Origin: Ischnura elegans | Taxonomy: Eukaryota; Arthropoda; Insecta; Odonata; Coenagrionidae | Length of the DNA: 64,000 nt | Assembly: GCF_921293095.1 (NCBI RefSeq) | Contig: NC_060256.1 | Location: forward strand, 89,063,851 to 89,127,850 | Direction: 5' to 3' | Shown: positions 55,294 through 64,000 of the stretch, one piece after another | Numbering within the stretch: position 1 is the stretch's first letter | How the letters are laid out: every line of letters begins with the position of its first letter | The notes under the pieces: generated by a model | The model's database searches: none | What the model saw: only the letters and a program-made list of their open reading frames with translations | Told to the model about the DNA's origin: nothing | Translations under genes and position numbers: made by a program

Positions 55294-55297
55294 CTAG

Positions 55298-55559
55298 AGT
55301 GACAGACGACAGGCTGTCGAAGGAGGGGGGGTCACCTCTGCAGAGCACACCATCTCAACACTACAGTCCCAAGAATACACCGCCTCATCATTCTAGCAGT
55401 GAATACGCTAGGCTGAAGTCTGATATGCCTCAGCATGACGTCACTTCACCTAACTTAACTTCACGGCAATTAGTTAAATCTGATAGTCCAAAACAGAGAA
55501 TAGAGAGGCGTTACCCTGTGCGAGAGCGCAGGCAGGTGGAAAGGTTAAACTTGTAAGCA
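55298..55559 (+). pseudogene. Outer gypsy Pol, C-terminal tail
   Basis: Continuation of the outer element after the inner insertion: a low-complexity Ser/Pro/His-rich stretch (SPLQSTPSQHYSPKNTPPHH) ending RRYPVRERRQVERLNL and a stop. Basic tails of the form RYPxRxRxxxxRL close the Pol of K02A2.6-like gypsy elements. The frame agrees with that left of the insertion (PSV before the CTAG). Confidence 0.85.
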
Positions 55560-55583
55560 TTATATATTATTTGATGTTCATGC

Positions 55584-55846
55584 CAGTGGCGGATACGCGC
55601 AGGGGGCGCGCCCCCCCCCCCCCCCCCCCCTTGCGGGTCCGCCCGTATTGCCGAACACTGCAAAACCACAATTGTAACTTTTTTACATCATAAGATGGCA
55701 TTATCTTTTACATGTTTACAATCATTTTAAGTAAAATTTTCTTATACTTTGGCAGTGACTTGACTGTGATCTTTTATTACGATACAAGTAAAGACAACTC
55801 AAGATATGTTGCGCCCCCCCTTGAGTTTTTTCTGTATCCGCCACTG
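55584..55846. mobile_element. 263-bp hAT MITE with 8-bp target duplication (copy 1)
   Basis: Inverted ends CAGTGGCGGATACG and TGTATCCGCCACTG, flanked by the perfect duplication GTTCATGC (55576-55583, 55847-55854). A run of about 20 C (55611-55630) lies near the left end. It inserted in the 3' untranslated region of the outer gypsy element. A second copy in opposite orientation is at 62746-62998. Confidence 0.93.
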
Positions 55847-56073
55847 GTTCATGCTTGTTAATTTGAATTTGATTGTTATTGTGCATTGTATGCTTTATGT
55901 ATGTTATTCATTATGATTGTTTGTTTCTGTCGATTTCTATGATACAAGGTATTATTATTTTTTTTGTGCATTGGGAAGAATATTGTTTTTGTGTAGTAGT
56001 TCAGGTTTGCTGATGTTAAAGTTTTGTGGAGGTTGCTAAATTTGAATTTGTTATGAACAGTGGTCTTCGGAGT

Positions 56074-56118
56074 ATGGGGGGAGGAGATGTGGTGTATTGG
56101 TGTGTTTTGTTTATTGAA
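56074..56118 (+). other. Outer gypsy polypurine tract and start of 3' LTR
   Basis: ATGGGGGGAGGAGA is followed by TGTGGTGTATTGG at 56088, the expected polypurine tract and LTR start. After about 30 bp the sequence changes to a different repeat (56119), so the LTR is truncated. No 5' partner exists in the window. Confidence 0.6.
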
Positions 56119-56360
56119 TAGGGTTGTTCACCATATTTTTTTTATTTAAGAAATCGAAAGATCGTGCTTCAGAAGGAGCAATGACAATAATATTATGCTA
56201 TTTTCTTCATTGTACATGTTTAGAGAAGGCTTTAAACAGTGACAAATTTTACGTTACGCCAAAAAGCCCTACTCCCATCTTGAATTGGTGTGTGACGTCA
56301 CAAGCCTGTAGATGCCCTACTGCAGTGTTTGAAGTGGCTCAGCAGGGTTATTCCACTTTT
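56119..56360 (+). repeat. Partial relative of the 659-bp TA element
   Basis: Starts TAGGGTTGTTCACCATATTT followed by an AAATCGAAAGAT segment, paralleling TAGGGTGGTTTCCTATTATT and AAATCGAAAGAT at 441 and 4373. Similarity fades within about 60 bp and no right end was found. Confidence 0.45.
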
Positions 56361-57426
56361 TTTTAAAGATCTCCAGCGTCTGCCGCCAGATCAGTGTTTA
56401 AAGAAAATCCAAATTTATCCTTTAATAAGAGTAATAATAAGCAAAATTACCCTTACTTGTACATATTTATTGCTCATCATATCACAAATAGCACTACAAC
56501 GCACACACTTCACGAGCTGTCTTTTTGATACGTATAATCAGTATATTCCAAATCAACTGATTCAATAAAAAACTTGGCTCACAATAAATATAAAACACTA
56601 TTATGTAACACTAATAAAACATGACAATCGGTTTTCCAATCACTCTGCACACACAAAAGAATTTGCACTCCTTGAAGTTCGTAAGGATTCTCCACACCTC
56701 ACTTACCACTCATCACTAACGACTTAGAATCAGTTTACGCTATTTTACATTGACATTACGAAGACAATGAAATGAATAGGCTGAAACAAATTATTAAACT
56801 AGCTAAACCAGTTATTGTAACATCAAAAAACTTAGAATTTCACTTTCACTATTACCGTAACCAAAATATGACCAAAACAAACAACAGCGCAACGAAATTC
56901 GTGAAATGTAAACACTGACGAATGCTCCAAATGAATTGGCAATAGGTAATAAAATCAAACAGAACTTATATAGGCGAACAAACGAATGAAAATTAATACA
57001 CGTTCGATGTATCCTCTAAGTACAACTAGCTCAAATATGAAACATATCCTTCGCAATAGTTAGATACCTTAGATCGAAATGTATAGGGTTGATTGAACCA
57101 GCATGGAAGAAATAAATAATTTCGTCGAAGATGTTACATTCACAACTCACTTCACTTGAATCCTGCAACCTGAATCTGTTGAACTTATAATTGGTAATGC
57201 TGACTATGAGAATTGTTAGCATAATTTTGTCGCTATTTCCCGGGGCGTGGGTTGACCTTTCATGGGTCAAAATAATGCGCGTGCTCAGAGCGAGCGCTTA
57301 GTGATTTCTTTGAGCAGTCTGTTTGGCTTTTACTTGTCTGAGCGCTAAACCATTATTGGCCAATTATATTGCTTGATGGCTTAACGCAGTGATCTATCAT
57401 TTTCTCCATTTAAGGAGGCTGAGAAC
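56361..57426. other. Intergenic, nothing recognised
   Basis: No recognised frame or repeat. The minus frame at 57031-57270 has no motif. Confidence 0.5.
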
Positions 57427-59248
57427 TCAGGGAAAAATTTCTGCTGTGTAAGTCATTTGGAACTGTCATTTATCTGCTTTGTACCACTGATTTGTATGTG
57501 CTTTTGAACTACTGTGGAATTGAAACACGGTACACAGCAGTTCATGACGTCATAGCATCCTACCATGTCATCAACTCATTTGTAACACATTTTGAACTGC
57601 CTTGGATTTCCATTGGAAACTGCCATGGGACTCATTTGGATTTAAATTTGGAACTCGTTTGTACCACTCGTTCATCCGTTTTGAAACTGATTTGTACCAG
57701 TTGGAACTCATTAGTACACCATGCCAACTGCTTTGTAGCAGTTCAAGATGGCGTACTCAATTTTCTTGAAGTTTATTTTAGTCTGTTTCGGATATTCAGA
57801 CAAGATGAGTATTACGAATTGAAGTGCGGCAGTGCCGCCATTTCGCAATAGCTCTATTGCTTTGAAAAACATTAGTCATTAACGAAAGACCTTCAAGCTC
57901 GACAAGCTTAACACAAGATTCATGTTTTCTTAATGCGGAGTGAGGGGTAAGTCACTTTGGTGGTCAAGAAAGTCCTTATCGAGAGCTTAATTCCAATCTT
58001 ACGTGGTTGATGTGGATCATTCAGTGTCCATTTTTGAGTGAAATGCCTTCGTTTCTGGAAATTTTTTCTTGAAAACCGTCATGTTAAATATCTGAAAATG
58101 CAATGGGAAATGCGAAAAAAGGCCTTTCCGGGTAATCGAACTTGTCAACCTTGACATAGAAATATATTTTCGAAGGAGGGATTCATGGCGAAAAAATTCA
58201 GTCCTAAAATACGGATCCAAATATGGACATAAACCATTTCCTAGGGATCGCGAAGACAATACATCGGTATGTTTTATCATAGAGTAAGTATATTATATAC
58301 TTACTCTATGGTTTTATGTATATTAATCTATGCAAAATACTACTTTTCCGGTAATATCAAAGAACGAAAGCAACGAAAGAAAAGGTTGCAAAAATGCCGT
58401 AAAATTCGCAATATTTATAATTGCGAAGTATACTTTGAAAGTATAGACCTTGAATTTTTACGATAATAATATACTTGGAAACGCAAAAAAACGCGAGCGC
58501 TATGAATTTGTTATTGAATACCTTTATTATACGCAACCAAAATTCTCGGTACGTAGTGAAGATAATCTTGTCGCATTTCAAATCGGACCCAAAAATACGA
58601 TTTAAGCCACAAGGAAAATAGAATAATTTTTAAACTAATTCGAGTGATTATTTGGGAGTTCCGTTTCTATTAACTGACTTGCGATTATTTCTTAAACCAC
58701 TTATGCATTTTTATTGCATATATTAAAGAATTTTCGTTTTCTCGACCAAACTTATCAGACTGAACCTGGCCATGGTATGTTGGCGCGTAGAAGACAGTTC
58801 CAAAACAAATGATGGCGTATATAAATCGCATGGATTTGTTCACAAAGAATTACAAACGTATGGAAAGCCGTTATACATGAATCTTCTCAGTACACAACAG
58901 TTACAATACGAATGATGACGCCCGGAAATCCTGTCATCTCGTTCAAAGGGAGTTCCAAATGAATTTTCTCCGTACACAGCAGTTACAATACGAATGATGA
59001 CGTCTGGAAATCCTGCCGAATCGTTCAAAAGTAGTTCCAAATGAGTAGAAAGCAGTTCCAAACGAACACACTCTGTACAAAGGAGTTCCAAAGGGGATCA
59101 CAAATGAGTTACAAACGTCTTCATATTTCTAATTTTTGGTACAAATGAGTAAAAATGAGTTTCACAGCAGTTCCAATGCAGATTTTGGTGTTCCAAAGCA
59201 GTTTCAAAAGGGTTCCAAAGCAGTTGCAAAGCAAAAATTTTTCCCTGA
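57427..59248. mobile_element. 1.8-kb inverted-repeat element with TCAGGGAAAAATTT ends
   Basis: The left end TCAGGGAAAAATTTCTGCT and the reverse complement of the right end TCAGGGAAAAATTTTTGCT match at 18 of 19 positions. For about 400 bp inside each end, short units such as CATTTGGAACTG, CTGCTTTG and GATTTGTACC recur in inverse orientation on the two sides. The interior has no transposase. A CAGGG terminus would suit hAT, but no convincing 8-bp duplication was seen. A perfect hairpin lies close to its centre (58278-58310). Confidence 0.75.
58278..58310. repeat. Perfect 15-bp palindrome, 3-nt loop
   Basis: CATAGAGTAAGTATA, TTA, TATACTTACTCTATG. It lies within about 50 bp of the midpoint of the surrounding 1.8-kb inverted-repeat element. 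Confidence 0.9.
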
Positions 59249-60487
59249 GAATATGCTATGTAGTTGTCTGCTACCATGCTGCGAGTGAGAACTCTTAAGT
59301 GCATCAGGGGGAGTGACCCAGACAGCACACATGCTACTGTATACATTAAATATACGTATACGTAGTGTATAACATGCGTATACAGTAGAAGATACACGTA
59401 TACTGTATACGTATAAAAACCTTCTACCCACCATCTACCAAATGTATATAACGCAGCAAATGTCCTCCTACCACGCATATACAGTATACGTATACAGTAT
59501 ACAAGACATATATATATACAGTATACAAGATGTATATATGTATGAAAGTAGAAAATTACTGCAGAATTCCAGGTTTACTGGGGAATTTTTACTAAATTCC
59601 AGGTCAATCTTACGAGATAAAAGCTATGTATACGAATTTTACAACACATTTACTTAATACTTTTAATTAATTCTATAATTATGTATTGTCCTAATTAAAA
59701 TTCTTACATTTTTAAAAGAAATTATTCACTTATTTTATGAATGCAACACTTGGAATATCAACAAATTTGTCAAAATTGTAAAAGTTATCTAAACAGTGTT
59801 TGCACTCATAAAGTGCAATTTAAAATGCAATCAATGCATTTTGAAGCATGCATGTAAGTATATAAAATAGGCCTGAAAATTGGCCTTGCACTGACAAATT
59901 TCATGTGAAACGAGATTGAAATAAAAGATTTTAAATGCAAAGCAGGAGCAAAAATTCATGGATATTTTTAGTGACAAAAAATCATGCATATTTCCAGATT
60001 CCCAATCACTAAACACCCTGAGTATATTTTTCTTCATTGAGCAAAATCCTGAATGAAGCTGTTGACATACACTGCCGTATTAAAACTGAAATTAAAGTAG
60101 CAAAACGAAAACTAAATCTCTGTTCTGGTGCCAGTGTGAATTTAGTGCAAGCGTGGAAGTACTAGTACATTCATTTAGTGTGAGTGACATCTCCAGCATT
60201 TCAGAGTGTTTACGTACATTTGAGAACATCCTGTCTAAGCAGCAGAGAGCGTTCATAAACATAATGTAACATGCTAGTGTGTTTTGCATTGTTCTGTGGG
60301 AACACTTACCAGTTTGTTTGAGACTTCTTGCTGACAATAAAGTGAATAGAGAAAAAAATCTGTGAGATTCAGGTCTTACAGGGTCTACAGAGGAAATGGA
60401 AAACACACGTGTGCTGTTAAAACAAAATAATTATATTTAACTAAATATTACACATTTTTACTAATATACCACACAGTCTCAGAAATA

Positions 60488-60628
60488 CATAAGATATTGA
60501 ATTCATTAGACACAATAAAGGGGCCAAGCCCGGATGGTAAACCACATTTTGTGCTTAATTATCGTCAAGAGGTTTCAGTGGATCCTCTCACAGTATTATT
60601 TAATCAGTCTATTCATCCAATGTAAAAA
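60488..60628 (+). pseudogene. Non-LTR reverse transcriptase fragment
   Basis: A 46-codon piece reads ILNSLDTIKGPSPDGKPHFV, then LNYRQEVSVDPLTVLFNQSI and ends at a stop. The K(S/G)PGPDGIP...PL..LFN.S pattern is the first conserved block of non-LTR reverse transcriptases, with several conserved Gly and Pro changed. Nothing else of the domain is near. Confidence 0.7.
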
Positions 60629-61548
60629 AAACATCTTATCGTATGAGTAAATTCACTAAGCATAGTAAGTTAAAAGTCAATTTAAGAAGTAGTAAGAATT
60701 TAGATGTCAAATATAACTAGACAAATATTTTCTGAATATTTTGATGAGTGTTGATAAATAACAAATACCGTTAGAAATGCCTTTATTCAATGTAAACGAA
60801 AATAAAGACCAATAGGATCAATATCAATGTTTTTGCCTGATTATCCTTCCTTAAGGTCACAAGAATCCATGAAGAACAAGCTCACTTTTCCTCGTATTTC
60901 TTCATCATTGGCAATTTGGAAAAGTCTTCCTTTCTACACCTGTAAATAATATCACATTAACTTTATTAGAATCTATTAGTGATACATCTAATTTGTCTAG
61001 TTAAAGTAAGTCATTTTGTTAAAAAGTAATCTCTATTGATGTGATTTTCCCTTAAGCTATATAAATACCAACTATCAACAAAGGATATTTCGAAAAAATT
61101 CCCCATCAGTTCTATATGTAAAAAACGATAAGTTATTCACCTTGAATAATCGAAGTACTAAATTGATTTGAGAATTTAATTCTTAATAATTTAAATCCGA
61201 TTTGTCTAAACCTAAAGAGTGAAATACCCTCTGATCTCCAACAAATATGATTACATTTTAAAGGAAGCAACACTAATGGCACAACAGCCAATTAAAAAAA
61301 TGTAAATAACTTTAAATGACTTAATAAATAGTAAAGTCGAGAAATGTTTGTTCACATTCCTCCCACACTACGGTGATTAAATGCGTCAAGCACATAAATA
61401 AATTAAAGTTTACACAAATGCAAAGTTTTTCAATCAATAGAAGATGGATCCCTCAGTCTCAGAAAGTGTGAGAAGGTTGAAAATATTAAGAATTTGCGTC
61501 ATTTAAGAAAGAAAAATGTGGCAATGGCAACACTTCTACTTACCCAGA

Positions 61549-62038
61549 TTGTGATGAAGGAAGCAAAAGTAGCACTTGAGCGGTTGATAAACTTTCATTG
61601 GACAAGTTTCGCAAACAGCAAACACAACACTACAAAGTTAAGTTATAACGGTAATTGATTGCCTAGGTGCAGGTGAAACAAGTAAATGAAGAACTTAAGA
61701 GGCTGATAAACTTCGGCAGGATCAATTTCGCAAACGACGAACACAAAACAGTGAACGCAACATTATTCGCGTGGTCTTTGATTGTGAAAGCGGTTATGGA
61801 CGCATTTACGTTTGTATCTGTGGAAATCGACAACTGGTGGAATCGACTATCGACGGAATCCACTATCGATAGGTCGAAATCACGGGCGGGAGTCCAAATC
61901 TTGGCATTCAAAAAAAATAAGTTTCGCGTTATGACTCGAGGAATAAATTCCACTGAAAAATATCTTTTTTGTTTCATCGCCTCAGTAGATAAAAAAGCAC
62001 GATTGAAATCACATTTCGAAGAGCATTTTTCTTTATGA
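61549..62038 (+). other. Anonymous frame with a diverged duplicated segment
   Basis: The 123-codon plus frame (61667-62038) starts MQVKQVNEELKRLINFGRIN and has no recognised domain. A segment just upstream (61549-61635) reads similarly (KEAKVALERLINFHWTSFAN against VNEELKRLINFGRINFAN), so the DNA was tandemly duplicated with an offset of about 115 bp. A long antisense frame covers the same interval. I cannot say which strand, if either, is coding. Confidence 0.35.
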
Positions 62039-62745
62039 AAAGAGGGACTTTTCATGGCAGGATTTTTTACATCTTAAGGCAGTTCATTGATTTTTTAAAT
62101 TAATCTGGATTTCTTAATAACCCAGGCGGACGGCGTTCTTGGGTGTTCCGAACAGAAATGATAAAACACTCTCCAGTACCGTTATCAGCCTCCTTCATTT
62201 TTGCCAGGGCTGCCTGAAGCCAACCGGGGAAAATAAATTCACTGATGAATCAGTTTAAAGATATTAAATGAGACGACGTCTTTATCCAATGAAACCAGAA
62301 GGAGAATAAGAAGAGAGTAGCGGCTCGAGCCGATACCTTTACAAAGAATGAAGATACATGTACAAGCGTAATTATTTGCTTTGCCAACCTCGCTGCCGAG
62401 AATGACACCTGCCCTTTGCGAACAGGTCCCACTCCATGTTTTCACGGAAGAGTTAGCTGGTAAGGTTTTCCAACTAAATTCCAACAGTGTTTTTCACGTG
62501 ACACCATCACGTGGACTACCATTCGTCTGGCTCCTACCCTTCCACATAGTTGGCGTGAGTGGCCCTTCCTGAGGTAATTTAGATTTATTCCTGTCAGTGT
62601 AGCTCTTGGGGTCATAGGAGCACGCAAGTAACGGAAAGGTTTTAGCCCATTGGAAAGGACGCTGTGTATACTGAAGGCTACATATGGAAATAGTATACGG
62701 ACAGAGTAACCTTTAAAGGACACTAATTGTTTACTAATGGCTACA

Positions 62746-62998
62746 CAGTAGCGGATACAGAAAAAAACTCTAGAGGGGGGCGTAAAAGATATCTTGACCA
62801 ACCTTTACTTTTATCCTAAAAAAATAATCAAGTCACATGCAAAGTTTAAGAAAGTGTTATTTGAACTGATTATACGCACATGAAATACAAAGCCATCTTA
62901 TGACATAAAAAAGTTAAAATTGTAGTCCTGCAATGTTTGGTTATGCGGGCGGCCAGGAAAGGGTTGGGGGGCGCGCCTCCCATATGCATCCGCCACTG
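62746..62998. mobile_element. hAT MITE, copy 2 (opposite orientation)
   Basis: Ends CAGTAGCGGATACAG and TGCATCCGCCACTG. The interior matches the reverse complement of 55584-55846 (GGCGYAA, a Ser-rich AT core, and ...GGGGGGCGCGCC). The flanking 8 bp (TGGCTACA and AGATTACA) agree at 5 positions, so the duplication has decayed. More diverged, hence probably older, than copy 1. Confidence 0.8.
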
Positions 62999-63246
62999 AG
63001 ATTACATATGGAAACAGTATATGAAAGGTATACGTATACCTCTCAGATACTGTTTCCATATGTAGCACATACGTATACAGTATATGAAAGGTATACAGAT
63101 ACCTTTCGTATACTGTATACGTATACGCTTCAGGATACTGTTTATGTATACCTAGAATCTAAAACATGTATACAGATTCTCAAGGAAACAGTATACACCT
63201 GGTATACTTACGGTATACGTATACCGTTACCAGTGTGCTGTCTGGG

Positions 63247-63404
63247 GAGCTTCTGCCTCTATGGCTCACCAAGGAACAGACCGTGGAAGAAGACTCCTCC
63301 TTCCATGGAACAGACCTCTCTGTAGCATACCCTCAGCTTCCCTGAATGGAAAGTTGTGTGAGCGCTACTTATGGGCTTTTCATTCATCCAGGAACACCCC
63401 TATT
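63247..63404. other. Short interval with no recognised feature
   Basis: Between the transposon end and the minisatellite. No motif or repeat seen. Confidence 0.4.
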
Positions 63405-63735
63405 GAAAATTTCTTATAAGTCTTACAGAAATTCTTATAAGAATTCTGTAAGACTTATAGGATTCTATAAGTCTTACATATTTCTTATAGGATTCTATAA
63501 GTCTTATAGAAATTCTTATAGGATTCTATAAGTCTTACAGATTTCTTATAGGATTCTATAAGTCTTATAGAAATTCTTATAGGATTCTATAAGTCTTATA
63601 GAAATTCTTATAGGATTCTATAAGTCTTACAGATTTCTTATAGGATTCTATAAGTCTTATAGAAATTCTTATAGGATTCTATAAGTCTTACAAAAATTCT
63701 TATAAGAAATCTGCATTTCTTATAAAATTCTACAA
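63405..63735 (+). repeat. 31-bp minisatellite, about ten copies
   Basis: Tandem units of TTCTTATAGGATTCTATAAG followed by tcttatagaaa, with a variant in which TATAGAAA is TACAGATT. The two variants alternate in part. The unit is itself nearly palindromic, so the array can fold into many hairpins. Confidence 0.9.
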
Positions 63736-64000
63736 TAATGCTGCGCGGGTCGCATACCTTTTAGGTTTTTATCCAGCAGGCGTGTCACCATAACTTATGT
63801 TGGCAATTGATAATTATTTAAGGAATTCTACATAAGATAATTTTTTGAAATTATGTATAACTCTTTTTTAAGTAATGTTCTGTTATTTTCAGCATGGTAT
63901 TTGACATAAATGGTTCCAAGAAGCGGAGGCTTCTTTAATGCGACTTGCTAGTATATATAGCTGAGGGCACATGAAAAATTGTAGACTTATAAGATCTCTC
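63736..64000. other. Window end, nothing recognised
   Basis: No gene or repeat could be supported in the last 265 bases. Confidence 0.5.

Larger units (their letters stand above)
46902..55297 (-). mobile_element. Inner, full-length Ty3/gypsy retrotransposon with CTAG duplication
   Basis: The 4-bp target duplication CTAG lies at 46902-46905 and 55294-55297 and brackets two 1010-bp LTRs and an 6368-bp interior. Four-base duplications are standard for Ty3/gypsy. Order on the minus strand: 5' LTR (54284-55293), primer-binding site, 368-bp leader, one long Gag-Pol frame, 1.9-kb 3' non-coding region, 3' LTR (46906-47915). Removing the element and one CTAG rejoins the outer gypsy Pol in the same frame. 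All signs indicate a recent insertion with potentially active coding capacity. Confidence 0.96.
59317..63246. mobile_element. 3.9-kb CCCAG-ended transposon (GA duplication)
   Basis: Inverted ends CCCAGACAGCACAC and, as reverse complement of the right end, the same 14 bases. GA precedes (59315-59316) and follows (63247-63248) the element. Both subterminal regions (59335-59500 and 63005-63220) are packed with GTATAC/GTATACGTATAC palindromes. It contains a hAT MITE, a small fragment of a non-LTR reverse transcriptase and a diverged internal duplication, but no transposase I can recognise. It belongs with 14722-19816 and 34726-37040 by its ends and duplication length. Confidence 0.8.

Noticed and set aside
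59098..59478. 126-codon Tyr/Val-rich minus frame
   Set aside because: It is produced by the GTATAC palindrome cluster at the end of the 3.9-kb transposon.
61663..62055. 130-codon minus-strand frame antisense to the 123-codon plus frame
   Set aside because: No domain in either; with both strands open, composition is the simpler explanation and neither is called a CDS.

Overview
The window looks like intergenic DNA from a large, repeat-rich animal genome. It is most likely an arthropod, probably an insect: mariner, piggyBac-like, hAT, Helitron, Ty3/gypsy, Ty1/copia and several non-LTR families occur together, introns use GT/AG, and inverted-repeat miniature elements are abundant. I could not identify one convincing host gene in 64 kb. 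Almost every recognisable coding segment belongs to a transposable element, and most are broken.

Layout. 1-12.6 kb is a patchwork of small elements: two 659-bp twins with TA target duplications, an internally deleted mariner, 3' ends of two non-LTR retrotransposons, a Helitron helicase fragment, and three copies of a short hairpin repeat with a CATCTACAT tail. 12.6-21.1 kb is a minus-strand Ty1/copia element, 5'-truncated and split by a 5.1-kb DNA transposon (14722-19816). That transposon has CCCAG ends, a TA duplication and remnants of an intron-containing gene. 21.1-22.7 kb holds the C-terminal half of a Mutator-like protein with a SWIM zinc finger followed by an Ulp1-type protease fold. 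25.4-37.5 kb is a satellite array of about 20 monomers of 390 bp. It is interrupted by a 2.0-kb piggyBac-like element and by a 2.3-kb CCCAG-ended element carrying THAP-domain remnants. 37.5-44.4 kb holds inverted-repeat elements and a tandem repeat of about 236 bp. 44.4-56.1 kb is an old, frameshifted Ty3/gypsy element (+ strand) into which a young, apparently intact gypsy element (- strand, 46906-55293) has inserted. 56-64 kb contains a hAT-like inverted-repeat element, a third CCCAG-ended element (59317-63246) with clusters of GTATAC palindromes near its ends, and a 31-bp minisatellite.

The strongest functional unit is the inner gypsy element: two 1010-bp LTRs that appear to differ by one base, a CTAG target duplication, a primer-binding site matching initiator tRNA-Met, and one uninterrupted Gag-Pol frame of 1353 codons. 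The most interesting pattern is the three CCCAG...CTGGG transposons with 2-bp target duplications of different sequence (TA, AC, GA). In one case the satellite monomer shows the empty site and the arithmetic is exact. I cannot assign them to a named superfamily from the sequence alone.
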